Positions 33,690-41,862 of a stretch of 64,000 nt of DNA are shown here, one piece after another. The notes beneath the pieces were generated by a model that was not told where the DNA came from, did no database searches, and was given only the letters and a program-made list of their open reading frames with translations. Each line of letters opens with the position of its first letter. Position 1 is the stretch's first letter. Made by a program: the position numbers and the translations under genes. Source of the stretch: Nitrospirota bacterium. GTDB lineage: Bacteria; Nitrospirota; Thermodesulfovibrionia; UBA6902. The stretch covers positions 62,001 through 126,000 of the forward strand of contig JACRLN010000016.1 of the NCBI GenBank assembly GCA_016215115.1, given 5' to 3'.

Positions 33690-33719
33690 TTGACCATGTT
33701 TGTGATTGGAGAATATAAT
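33690..33719 (+). promoter_or_regulatory. Sigma70-type promoter of the PhnD-like sensor gene
   Basis: TTGACC (33690-33695), an 18 nt spacer and a perfect TATAAT (33714-33719). The start would be near 33726. GGAGG lies at 33738-33742 ahead of the ATG at 33755. It is back to back with the arsR promoter, so one regulator could act on both. Confidence 0.6.
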
Positions 33720-33754
33720 AATTTATAATTGATAACTGGAGGCATTCTGGAATC

Positions 33755-35455
33755 ATGGGAAAATTCAATCTGAGGGTAATATTAATTCTTGCTTTAATTA
33801 TTTTATTTTCCCCCATCAGCTCTTCCCCCCAGCAGGACAAAACAGTAAAGATCGGTGTTGCTTCCATGATCACACCGGTTGACGCCGTGAAATATTATCA
33901 GGACGTCATCGACTATATCGGGGAGAAGATCGGTCAGCCGGTCGAGATGGTTCATCGGCGTACATATAAAGAGATGGATTCGCTTCTTGAGCGTGGGGAA
34001 GTAAAGGTAGCCTTTATCTGCTCTGCTCCGTACGTAAAGAACCGCGAGAAATTCGGTGTTGAGCTCCTCGTTGCGCCCAGCGTAAACGGCAGCCCTACAT
34101 ATAATTCATATATTATCGTTCATAACGACAGCGCTATCAAATCCTTTTCAGGGCTTAAAGGGAAAGTATTTGCCTTTACCGATCCGGAATCGAACTCGGG
34201 CAAGCTTTATCCCACCTATCTTCTGAAAACCATGAGGCAGACACCCGAGAAATTTTTTATGCGATTTATCTACAGCTACAGCCATAACAAGTCCGTCGAG
34301 ATGGTAGCGAAACGAATTGTGGACGGCGCGGCAGTGGAAAGCATTGTATACGAGCACATGCTGAAGACAGGGTCGCCGTATGCAAAGGAGGTAAAGATCA
34401 TAAAGCGTTCTCCTGCTTACGGCATTCCTCCCGTTGTCGTTACCAATGACATCGGTCCTGCCCTCAAGGAAAAACTCCGTGCTGCCTTCCTGGGCATGAG
34501 CAAGACATCAAAAGGCCGGGCGGTCCTCGACGCCATGATGATAGACGGTTTCGTAGAGGTTCCTGATAAGAACTATGATTCCATACGGGAAATGGAGCGG
34601 GTCGTTGGCGGCAACTTTAAGCCTTCGGAAAAATTAAAAGACAGGAAAGTTGTCTATTTCGGGGTAATTCCGAGGGACAACCCGCGGATCATGTATGAGA
34701 AATACCAGCCCCTCCTCGATTATCTTTCCGAACAGACGCCTTATACCTATGAACTCGTACTTAAGAAAACCTATGAAGAGACGGTAAACGCGCTGGGGAG
34801 AGGCGAGACGGATGTTGCCCTGCTCGGGCCCTTGACCTACCTGGAAGCCCGCGCCAAATACGGTGCAATAAGCATCTTAAAATCTAAAGGAGCGGAGGAC
34901 GGCACAACGAGCTATAAGAGCGTCATTATCAAAAAGAAGGATTCGCCTGTCAGGAGCCTTTCAGACCTCAAAGGGAAAAGTGTTGCCTTTGCCTCCTCAA
35001 AGTCAACGTCCGGAAACCTCATCCCCCGCTATCTCCTCGCAAATTCGGGAATACATCTCAATGACCTCAGCGAATATGCCAATTTCGATTATCACGACTC
35101 AGTGGTTAAGGCAATTTTGAAAGGACAATACACTGCCGGTGCCGTACGGGATTCAGTTGCAAAAAAGTATATGAAGCTCGGCATTGACGTTATTGCTGAG
35201 TCTGAGGCCATTCCCACAGGACCGCTTGTAATCGGACCGGGCACCCCCTATGCAGTCACCGAAAACATAAAAAAAGCGCTTCTCGCTTTAAACCCTCAAA
35301 ACGACAGCGGGCAGAAGGTGCTCAAGCGCCTTGATGAGGATTTCAGGAACGGCTTCACCGAGGCTGCCGACGAGGACTATGTCGATATACGGGCAAAAAT
35401 CAATGCCGTCCCTCAGACCTGCGGCAGGAGCTGTCATCCGAAGATAAAGCTATGA
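33755..35455 (+). CDS. Periplasmic protein with two tandem PhnD-like (phosphonate-binding) domains
   Basis: The 566 aa protein has a signal peptide (LRVILILALIILFSPISSS). Two consecutive substrate-binding domains follow (about 31-285 and 295-545). The first shows VKIGVASMITPVDAVKYYQDVIDYIGE and AFICSAPYVKNREKFGVELLVAP with Cys89 in the binding pocket region; the second shows VALLGPLTYLEARAKYG and LKGKSVAFASSKSTSGNLIPRYLL. It ends in TCGRSCHPKIKL, a CX3CH motif (C556, C560, H561). Proteins of this fold act as the arsenite sensor AioX and as the input domain of TtrS (tetrathionate), not only in transport. No ABC transporter genes are present, and a kinase gene overlaps it by 4 bp. Divergence from arsR favours an arsenic ligand. 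Confidence 0.85.
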   Translation: MGKFNLRVILILALIILFSPISSSPQQDKTVKIGVASMITPVDAVKYYQDVIDYIGEKIGQPVEMVHRRTYKEMDSLLERGEVKVAFICSAPYVKNREKFGVELLVAPSVNGSPTYNSYIIVHNDSAIKSFSGLKGKVFAFTDPESNSGKLYPTYLLKTMRQTPEKFFMRFIYSYSHNKSVEMVAKRIVDGAAVESIVYEHMLKTGSPYAKEVKIIKRSPAYGIPPVVVTNDIGPALKEKLRAAFLGMSKTSKGRAVLDAMMIDGFVEVPDKNYDSIREMERVVGGNFKPSEKLKDRKVVYFGVIPRDNPRIMYEKYQPLLDYLSEQTPYTYELVLKKTYEETVNALGRGETDVALLGPLTYLEARAKYGAISILKSKGAEDGTTSYKSVIIKKKDSPVRSLSDLKGKSVAFASSKSTSGNLIPRYLLANSGIHLNDLSEYANFDYHDSVVKAILKGQYTAGAVRDSVAKKYMKLGIDVIAESEAIPTGPLVIGPGTPYAVTENIKKALLALNPQNDSGQKVLKRLDEDFRNGFTEAADEDYVDIRAKINAVPQTCGRSCHPKIKL

Positions 35456-36927
35456 AGACGCTGTTACCTTCCTTCCCCCGTCTGGGCCTTCAGTATAAAT
35501 TCATACTAATCACCACCTGTGCGATTATTGCGGTCATGAGCTTAGGGGGATACCTTGCAGTAGAAAGAGAAACGAAGATCCTCTATGCTGAAGTTGAAAA
35601 ACAGGGCCGTTTGCTTGGAGAAACCCTTGCGATCCCCATCATTAATGACCTCATATATGAAAGGCTCGGACTTGTGGAAGAAGGAGGCCTTCTTGATAAC
35701 TATATTCTCGAGATCTTCAGCAGACAGGATGCCGACTTGCTGTATATTGCAATCCTGGATGAAGAAGGCAGGGTAATTTCCCACAATAACATCACCGAAT
35801 ACGGGAAAGTCTATGCTGACCCTTTGTCAAAAAAGGCGCTGAAAGCCGACAGCACAATCATACAGCATTTTTCAAAAAACGAACATAACGCCCTTGATTT
35901 CGGCGTTCCTCTCTCCATCGGTAAAAAGAGATGGGGAACCCTCAAATTCGGGATATCCCTTGAAAAGGTCGAGCATGAAATATTAGCTACTGTCAAAAGG
36001 ATTATCGGTTTAACGATAGCGCTTCTTATTGCAGGCTTCGCAATTATACTGCTTTTAAGCAGACGGTTCATCAGCCCCATCACTCAGCTTGCCAATACCA
36101 TGGAAAAGGCAAGAGGTGATTATCTTGACATAAAAGTTGATGTTACAGGGCATGATGAGCTTGCGGTGCTGGGAGAACGGTTCAACAGCATGATCGAGAG
36201 AATACGGCAGGCAAATGAGGAATTAAGGAAGACCCATGAAAAACTGATCCAGTCAGAAAAACTTGCCTCAGTTGGAATACTTGCCGCCGGGGTCGCACAT
36301 GAGATAAATAATCCTCTCGGCGGTATCTTTAACTGTATCCAGATGCTCAAGCAGAACGGCGGCAATCCGGAGCTCAGGGAGAAATATCTGGATCTTGTGA
36401 AAGAGGGGCTGGACCGAATAGAAAATACAGTCAGCAAGTTGTTGTGGATGTCACGGAAAGCCGAGCATGCGCCTGTCGATATAAATATCAGAAACATGGT
36501 GGACAGTGTTTATTTCTTCCTTGAATATAAAATGAAAAAAGGGAAGGTTGCGTTCAGGAATGAGGTTCCGGACGCCCTGCGCTTTACTTGTGACGTACAC
36601 GATTTCCAGCAATTACTGCTCAATCTCTTCATCAATGCGATTCATGCCATGCAACACGGCGGAATCCTTGAGATCAGGGGATACAATGAAGATTCGGCGG
36701 TCACGATAGAAGTTATTGATACCGGCTGCGGGATCGAGCACGGGCATATCGGCAAAATATTCGATCCTTTCTTTACTACAAAACCGACGGGTGAAGGAAC
36801 CGGGCTCGGGCTCTGGTTGACTTATGAAATAGTCAGAAACTACAATGGAGAAATTTCAGTAGAAAGTGAGACGGGTAAAGGGAGCAGATTTATAATGCGT
36901 TTCCCGGTAGGTAGTGACTGTCTGTAA
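35452..36927 (+). CDS. Sensor histidine kinase of the oxyanion-sensing system (AioS-like)
   Basis: The 491 aa protein has an N-terminal helix (about 14-30), a periplasmic domain of about 150 residues (with ILDEEGRVISHNNITEYGKVY), a second helix (IIGLTIALLIAGFAIILLL, about 182-200), HAMP, HisKA (LAAGVAHEINNPLGGIFNCIQML) and an ATPase domain (DTGCGIEHGHIGKIFDPFFTTK, GTGLGLWLTYEIVRNYNG). ATG overlaps the stop of the PhnD-like gene. By analogy with AioX-AioS it would read the ligand state of the periplasmic protein and phosphorylate the regulator at 37107. Confidence 0.9.
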   Translation: MKTLLPSFPRLGLQYKFILITTCAIIAVMSLGGYLAVERETKILYAEVEKQGRLLGETLAIPIINDLIYERLGLVEEGGLLDNYILEIFSRQDADLLYIAILDEEGRVISHNNITEYGKVYADPLSKKALKADSTIIQHFSKNEHNALDFGVPLSIGKKRWGTLKFGISLEKVEHEILATVKRIIGLTIALLIAGFAIILLLSRRFISPITQLANTMEKARGDYLDIKVDVTGHDELAVLGERFNSMIERIRQANEELRKTHEKLIQSEKLASVGILAAGVAHEINNPLGGIFNCIQMLKQNGGNPELREKYLDLVKEGLDRIENTVSKLLWMSRKAEHAPVDINIRNMVDSVYFFLEYKMKKGKVAFRNEVPDALRFTCDVHDFQQLLLNLFINAIHAMQHGGILEIRGYNEDSAVTIEVIDTGCGIEHGHIGKIFDPFFTTKPTGEGTGLGLWLTYEIVRNYNGEISVESETGKGSRFIMRFPVGSDCL

Positions 36928-36948
36928 ATATCGGCGATGGTCTCGAAT

Positions 36949-37072
36949 CGTCATTCCCGCAGTCTTTTGAGCGGGAATCCAGCCCTTCGACAAGCTCAGG
37001 GTGACAAGGCAAGCTTGTCATGGTGAGTCTGTCGAACCATGGATTCCGGCTAAAGGATTGCCGGAATGACAG
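36949..37072. repeat. CGTCATTCCCG mosaic repeat between kinase and regulator
   Basis: CGTCATTCCCGCAGTC...GAGCGGGAATCCAG starts it, then CCCTTCGACAAGCTCAGGG and an inverted GGTGAGTCTGTCGAACC unit, then GGATTCCGGC...GCCGGAATGAC. It is a nested mosaic of at least two repeat types and splits the kinase and regulator genes, so the regulator probably has its own promoter (TATAAT at 37083-37088, 19 bp before its ATG). Confidence 0.75.
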
Positions 37073-37106
37073 ACAAACGGATTATAATAGATTCTGATTA
37101 ATATAT

Positions 37107-38435
37107 ATGAAAGAAACCATACTCCTGATAGAAGATGACAAGATAATGCGCATCAGCCTTGAAGACGCCCTGAGATCAGCAGGGTATGATGTCACATCAT
37201 TTGAGGCTGGTACCGGGGCCTTAAACGCCCTGAAAACCAACTCCTTTGATATTGTAGTTACCGACATCAGACTGCCCGATATTGACGGTTTCGATATTGT
37301 AAGGGAAATCACTCCGATAAAAGATACCCAGGTAATCGTAATGACGGCCTTCGGCACGATAAAAGATGCGGTTGAAGCAATGAGACTGGGAGCATTTGAT
37401 TATATAACCAAGCCGTTTGCCCTGGACGAATTTCTCCTGCTCATTAAAAGGGCGCTCGAAATAAAACATCTTAAAGAGGAAAATATAAGGCTGAAAAAAG
37501 ACCTCAGCAAGTATTACGGTTTCCCCAATATTGTCGGTGAAAGCGGGGAAATGAAAAAGGTCTTTTCTTTAATCGAGAAAGTTGCCGGATCAGATTCATC
37601 TATACTCATACTCGGGGAAAGCGGAACAGGCAAGGAACTTATAGCCACAACTATTCATTATCAGAGCAATCGGAGAAATAAACCTTTAATAAAAGTCAAC
37701 TGTGCAGCTCTGCCCGAAGGGCTTATAGAGAGTGAGTTGTTCGGGCATGAAAAAGGGGCTTTTACAGGTGCAATAAAGAGAAAACCCGGAAGATTTGAAC
37801 TCGCCGATGGCGGCACCATTTTTCTTGATGAAGTCGGCGATCTCCCCCTTTCCACACAGGCAAAACTTTTAAGGGTAATTCAGGAAAAGGCCTTTGAGAG
37901 GGTGGGTGGAACAGCTACATTCAGTGTTGATATAAGGATAATTACTGCGACGAATAAAAACCTCCAGGAAGAAGTTAAGAAAGGACACTTCAGGGAAGAC
38001 ATTTATTATCGTCTGAATGTAATACCGATAACGCTTCCATCTCTGAGAGAACGAAAAGAAGATATACCTCACCTAATCGATTTCTTTTTCAATAAGTTAT
38101 CAAGCAATATCCGCTTTTCCATGGATGCCATGGATGCACTGCTTGAATATAATTATCCCGGGAATGTAAGAGAACTCGAAAACATCATAGAAAGATGCGT
38201 GATTCTCTCTGCTTCGGATATAATTGAAAAGGATGATTTGCCCGCTTTTATACTAAAAAAAGATAATAAAACCAGCCAGATGTTGCTGTCGGATGTGGCA
38301 GCAAACGCGGAGAAGGAACATATCATCAGAGTGCTGAAGAGTACAAAAGGGAGCAAATCAAGAGCTGCTGAACTTCTTGGGATAAGCAGAAAGACTCTAT
38401 GGGAGAGAATAAATGCATATGAAATTAACCTGTAA
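37107..38435 (+). CDS. Sigma54-dependent response regulator (AioR/ArxR-like)
   Basis: The 442 aa protein has a receiver domain (TILLIEDDKIMRISLEDALRSAGYDV; phosphoacceptor in IVVTDIRLPDIDGFD), an AAA+ domain with Walker A GESGTGKELI, the GAFTGA loop and Walker B GTIFLDEVGDLP, and a Fis-type HTH (GSKSRAAELLGISRKTLWERINAYEI). No ribosome site precedes the ATG and a TATAAT box lies close, so it may have a very short leader. It ends where the first of two upstream repeats begins, and a sigma54 promoter lies 153 bp further on. It is the obvious activator of the molybdoenzyme operon. Confidence 0.94.
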   Translation: MKETILLIEDDKIMRISLEDALRSAGYDVTSFEAGTGALNALKTNSFDIVVTDIRLPDIDGFDIVREITPIKDTQVIVMTAFGTIKDAVEAMRLGAFDYITKPFALDEFLLLIKRALEIKHLKEENIRLKKDLSKYYGFPNIVGESGEMKKVFSLIEKVAGSDSSILILGESGTGKELIATTIHYQSNRRNKPLIKVNCAALPEGLIESELFGHEKGAFTGAIKRKPGRFELADGGTIFLDEVGDLPLSTQAKLLRVIQEKAFERVGGTATFSVDIRIITATNKNLQEEVKKGHFREDIYYRLNVIPITLPSLRERKEDIPHLIDFFFNKLSSNIRFSMDAMDALLEYNYPGNVRELENIIERCVILSASDIIEKDDLPAFILKKDNKTSQMLLSDVAANAEKEHIIRVLKSTKGSKSRAAELLGISRKTLWERINAYEINL

Positions 38436-38544
38436 TCTGTTTCTAATTCGTAACGCCCCTTTTATTATAAATAACCCATCCTTTACCTAATAATTTAAAA
38501 GAGTTAGGCAGTTTTTTCTTCTCTATCTGTTTCTTTTCTGTAAC
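38435..38544 (+). promoter_or_regulatory. Two candidate enhancer sites for the sigma54 activator
   Basis: ATCTGTTTCT-N5-GTAAC occurs twice, at 38435-38454 and 38525-38544, 90 bp apart and 44 to 134 bp upstream of the -24 element. Fifteen of fifteen specified bases match between copies. Position and pairing fit upstream activator sequences for an NtrC-type protein. No such pair is noted elsewhere in the window. Confidence 0.5.
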
Positions 38545-38587
38545 AAAGTCAAAATAAGTATCCCTTTGAATCCAAATAGTTATTGTA

Positions 38588-38604
38588 TGGCACAAGAGTT
38601 GCAT
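38588..38604 (+). promoter_or_regulatory. Sigma54 (-24/-12) promoter of the molybdoenzyme operon
   Basis: TGGCACAAGAGTTGCAT matches the consensus TGGCAC-N5-TTGCA at every specified position, with exactly 10 nt between GG and GC. Transcription would begin near 38614, about 357 nt before the first gene at 38971. The long leader holds an inserted repeat element. Confidence 0.8.
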
Positions 38605-38711
38605 CTTATTAAGAGGTTTTTTTGTACCTAATTTTCCTAACAGGGTGACACTTAATATTAACTTGATGTGCCAAAGAGATGCTGAATGAATTTCTGCATA
38701 ACAGATGCGGT

Positions 38712-38895
38712 TCTTGCAAAAGTCTTTATTCGTCATTCCCGAGGTCTTTATCGGGAATCCAGTATTCTTAAAAACCAAAGACCCCCGATTAAGACCTTCG
38801 AGGGCAGGCTTCTGGATACCCGCCGGAGTTTACCCCGTACTCTGATACGGGGCGGGTATGACGGCAAAAACGATTACTTCAATACATTTGCAAGA
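38712..38895. repeat. TCTTGCAAA-ended repeat element with CGTCATTCCCG core in the operon leader
   Basis: TCTTGCAAA (38712-38720) and TTTGCAAGA (38887-38895) are inverted ends. Between them lie CGTCATTCCCGAGG...CGGGAATCCAG, an inner CCCCGTACTCTGATACGGGG hairpin and CGGGTATGACGGCAAAAACGATT. The right part recurs at 62640-62695 (GGGTATGACGGCAAAAGCGATT ... TTTGCAAGAG). It sits between the sigma54 promoter and the first gene, so it must be transcribed through. Confidence 0.75.
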
Positions 38896-38970
38896 GACTT
38901 ATATGAGAGATATTTTAGGGAAGAGAACTTATGAGTTCTTAATTCAAATAAACTGTAAAGGAGGAAAATT

Positions 38971-39324
38971 ATGAAGAAGGCTTTAACTGTGTGTTTAGTT
39001 CTGTTGTTTGCCTCTGCAGCAATGGCAGCAGAAAAAAACCTTATTGAATTGCATAAGAATGCAGGAAAACTGAGCAATAAGGAATGCCTTGCATGTCATG
39101 CCAACATAAACAAGGATGTTTCCCTCAATAAGAAGATTAAAACATATCACAGGGAGCATCTTGAATCAAAGCTCGCAACACCAAAGAATTGCGCTGACTG
39201 CCATCAGTCAATTGATTTAAGGGAAGGTTCTGCGTCTGCATTGAGAAAGCAGGTGGACCCACAGATCTGCGCCGGATGCCACAGTGGCGGCATGAAGGAT
39301 GCAAAGGTATTATTTGTAAAATAA
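38971..39324 (+). CDS. Small triheme periplasmic cytochrome c of the molybdoenzyme operon
   Basis: A 117 aa protein after AAAGGAGG. It has a signal peptide (MKKALTVCLVLLFASAAMAA) and three CxxCH motifs (CLACH near residue 39, CADCH near 76, CAGCH near 101). First gene behind the sigma54 promoter and 13 bp ahead of the catalytic subunit gene. It probably exchanges electrons with the Fe-S subunit in the periplasm, replacing a membrane quinol subunit as the redox partner. It resembles small multihaem cytochromes of other molybdoenzyme operons only in general layout. Confidence 0.85.
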   Translation: MKKALTVCLVLLFASAAMAAEKNLIELHKNAGKLSNKECLACHANINKDVSLNKKIKTYHREHLESKLATPKNCADCHQSIDLREGSASALRKQVDPQICAGCHSGGMKDAKVLFVK

Positions 39325-39337
39325 AGGAGGGATACTA

Positions 39338-41848
39338 ATGAACGAAAAAAGAGTTATTACTGAAGATGAAAAAGATCTCTTTGAGAAAGCTACAGGGAAA
39401 GAATTTACAAGAAGGTCTTTTCTTAAATGGGCGTCCGCGCTTGCCGGGACAGTTGTTGCCAGCGGTCTTCTATGGGACGACAAACTGGGCCTTTTCAGAG
39501 AGGCTAATGCCCAGGAAAGAAGCTTAAAAGAGGGTGAGTGGATTAACAGCAACTGCAATATGTGCGGCGGCCAATCCGGCATTAAGGTTAAGGTTGTCAA
39601 CGGCAGGGCCGTAAAGATTGAAGCGCTTGCTAACCCTGTTAATGTTGCCAATATATCCACTAATTATGAGACGGTAATAAACGAGCTTGGCGCTTTGTAC
39701 AATGATAAAGATTGTGCTGCAAGGATATGTCCCAAGGGGAATTCGGGACTAAGATCACTTTATGACCCTGACAGACTTAAAACTCCCATGGTAAGGGTTG
39801 GAGAAAGGGGCAGCGGTAAATGGAAGGCTATTTCATGGGAAGAAGCAGTAACCCAGGTTGCTGAGAATCTCCAGAAAATTAAAGATAAATACGGCGCTGA
39901 AAGCCTTGTATGGTTCAGCGAAGACCATTCCTTTACCCATATACAGCAGGACTTCTGCAAAATGTATGGAACCCCAAATTACCATAACCATGCTAACCTC
40001 TGTGACGTATCAAGAAAAGCATCTTTCAAACTATTGATGGGGGATGAGCGTCCCCTTGCAAGTTTTGAAGATACATCTTACGCCCTTGTATTTGGATGGA
40101 ATCCTCTTGGCGCGATGAAATGGACGCATCTGCCAGGAACATGGAACAGGGGCAGGGCCAAAGGCGCGAAAATGGTAATTGTTGACCCTGTCATGAGCCA
40201 GACTGCCTCAAAAGCCGATGAATGGGTTCCTATCAGACCGGGGGCAGATGGAGCAATGGCTCTTGCAATAGGCAATGTTCTTATAAACAAAGGGCTCATT
40301 GACAAAGCCTTTATAGACGAATGGTGCGTAGGTTTTGATGAGTATGCAAAATATGTTGCCGACAAGACACCTGAATGGGCAGAAAAGATAACCAGCGTTC
40401 CTGCAAAGACTATTGAAAGGATCGCTACAGAGATGGGCGAGACTGCAAAGGCGGGAAAATCCGTTATCGTTGATGCCTGGAGCGGACCGGGACATCACAC
40501 TAATGCTACACTCGGCGGTTATGCAATAGCCAACCTGTGCGCTCTTCTTGGGATGGTGGACAAGAAAGGGACTATGATGAACCCAAGCAAGAAGGGCAAT
40601 GCGTATCATGCGATTGATTGGGACATACCTTCTTTGAAGAAGCCGAGGGTTGACGGAAAGGGTACAAAATATATATTAGGCCACGGCTCCGGCATCTATG
40701 TTGAGACAAGGAACGCAGTTGTAGAAGGTAAATACTGGAGTCCTGATGTGACTCCGCCGAAGGCGGGCGTGTTTGTATTCCAGAATTTTGTTATGTCAGT
40801 TCCAAACGTTAAGAAGAATATTGAGTTTATGAACAAGCTCGAGTATGTAGTGGTTAACGATACGCACATGAGTGAGACCGCGGAGATGGCCGATATAATA
40901 ATTCCCGGTTCAGTATATCTGGAAAGATATGACTTTACCGGTTATTGGGTAACATGGCCTGTACTGGGTTTGAGGAAGCCTGTTGTTAAGTCGGTTATAA
41001 ACGGCATGACCGAGGTTGAGTTTGTAATGGCGCTTATGAAGAAGATGGGGATGAAAGACAAGATCGGATATTCTCCCGCTGATTTTTCTTATGACGCCTA
41101 TTATGCCGATGAATATACCCCGACATCATATTCCAAAGAACAGGACTGGGAGACTTATAAAAAATCGACCCTTGCAATGACCGGCAAGACTGAGTATGAA
41201 AAATTCAGAAAAGAGGTCAAAATGCCTGATGGCGGAAGTGTTGACGAAAAGACAGGCGTTGTAAAGGAGATGCCCGGTAAGGACGGCAAAGCCAAGGCAG
41301 TGGGTCTTAAAGTTGGAGACAAGATCGTTAAAGGTTTTGAGACGCCGACAAGAAAGCTTGAATTGACCTCGACATTCCTGAAAAAGAACAATTACAGCGG
41401 GCTGCCTGAATACAGCGACCCTGAGGACAAGCCGACGTCGGACTTCCCCTACTACCTTGTTAACTTCAAACAGGCTGAACATACCCATTCAAGGACGTTT
41501 AATAACGACTACCTGATGGAGATGAAGCCTGACAACCCTTTACTTATGAATTCAGCAACCGCAACTAAACTTGGACTGAAAGATGGAGACGCCATATGGA
41601 TAGAGTCCCCTCATGCAAAGGCAAAGGGAACGGTTCAGGTAACTGAAAGGATTCACCCTGAGGTTGTAGCGCTGCAGCATGGCTATGGCCACTGGGCCTT
41701 TGGTAAAGTGGCAAAAGGCTCCATGAATAAACTCAACAAATGGTCGCCCGGGGGCACTGCTGATGGACAGTTTTTAGCGGGTAAAGCTGAGAAGTTATCC
41801 GGCATGGCAGTTCACAAAGAAATCGGCGTTAAAGTGACAAAGGCATAG
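39338..41848 (+). CDS. Tat-exported molybdopterin oxidoreductase catalytic subunit (Psr/Phs/Arr/Arx-type clade)
   Basis: The 836 aa protein has a twin-arginine signal (FTRRSFLKWASALAGTVVASG, from residue 23). The N-terminal Fe-S motif reads C73-NM-C76-GGQ-S80: the usual third cysteine is Ser. The fourth, C131, lies in ICPKGNSG, with an extra C126. YDPDRLKTPMVRVGERGSGKWKAISWEEA is typical of the polysulfide/thiosulfate/arsenate reductase branch. The likely Mo-ligand Cys is in NHANLCDVSRKAS (near 220). DPVMSQTASKADEWVPIRPGADGAMALAIG and the C-terminal pterin block HTHSRTFNNDYLMEM follow. Length is near that of ArrA and ArxA. Neighbouring sensor and ars genes suggest As(V)/As(III); thiosulfate, polysulfide or tetrathionate remain possible. 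Confidence 0.85.
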   Translation: MNEKRVITEDEKDLFEKATGKEFTRRSFLKWASALAGTVVASGLLWDDKLGLFREANAQERSLKEGEWINSNCNMCGGQSGIKVKVVNGRAVKIEALANPVNVANISTNYETVINELGALYNDKDCAARICPKGNSGLRSLYDPDRLKTPMVRVGERGSGKWKAISWEEAVTQVAENLQKIKDKYGAESLVWFSEDHSFTHIQQDFCKMYGTPNYHNHANLCDVSRKASFKLLMGDERPLASFEDTSYALVFGWNPLGAMKWTHLPGTWNRGRAKGAKMVIVDPVMSQTASKADEWVPIRPGADGAMALAIGNVLINKGLIDKAFIDEWCVGFDEYAKYVADKTPEWAEKITSVPAKTIERIATEMGETAKAGKSVIVDAWSGPGHHTNATLGGYAIANLCALLGMVDKKGTMMNPSKKGNAYHAIDWDIPSLKKPRVDGKGTKYILGHGSGIYVETRNAVVEGKYWSPDVTPPKAGVFVFQNFVMSVPNVKKNIEFMNKLEYVVVNDTHMSETAEMADIIIPGSVYLERYDFTGYWVTWPVLGLRKPVVKSVINGMTEVEFVMALMKKMGMKDKIGYSPADFSYDAYYADEYTPTSYSKEQDWETYKKSTLAMTGKTEYEKFRKEVKMPDGGSVDEKTGVVKEMPGKDGKAKAVGLKVGDKIVKGFETPTRKLELTSTFLKKNNYSGLPEYSDPEDKPTSDFPYYLVNFKQAEHTHSRTFNNDYLMEMKPDNPLLMNSATATKLGLKDGDAIWIESPHAKAKGTVQVTERIHPEVVALQHGYGHWAFGKVAKGSMNKLNKWSPGGTADGQFLAGKAEKLSGMAVHKEIGVKVTKA

Positions 41849-41862
41849 GAGGTAATATAAAA

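Noticed and set aside
33676-33692. TGGCATTTGGATG as a sigma54 promoter for the PhnD-type sensor gene
   Set aside because: No GC at the required 10 nt distance from GG; a good sigma70 promoter lies just downstream.
35452-36927. PhnD-type gene as part of a phosphonate ABC transporter
   Set aside because: No permease or ATPase genes accompany it; the next gene, overlapping by 4 bp, is a histidine kinase.
38443-38778. Open frame of 111 aa on the minus strand in the leader of the molybdoenzyme operon
   Set aside because: Half of it is encoded by a repeat element and it lies across the sigma54 promoter region; no ribosome site and no recognisable protein.
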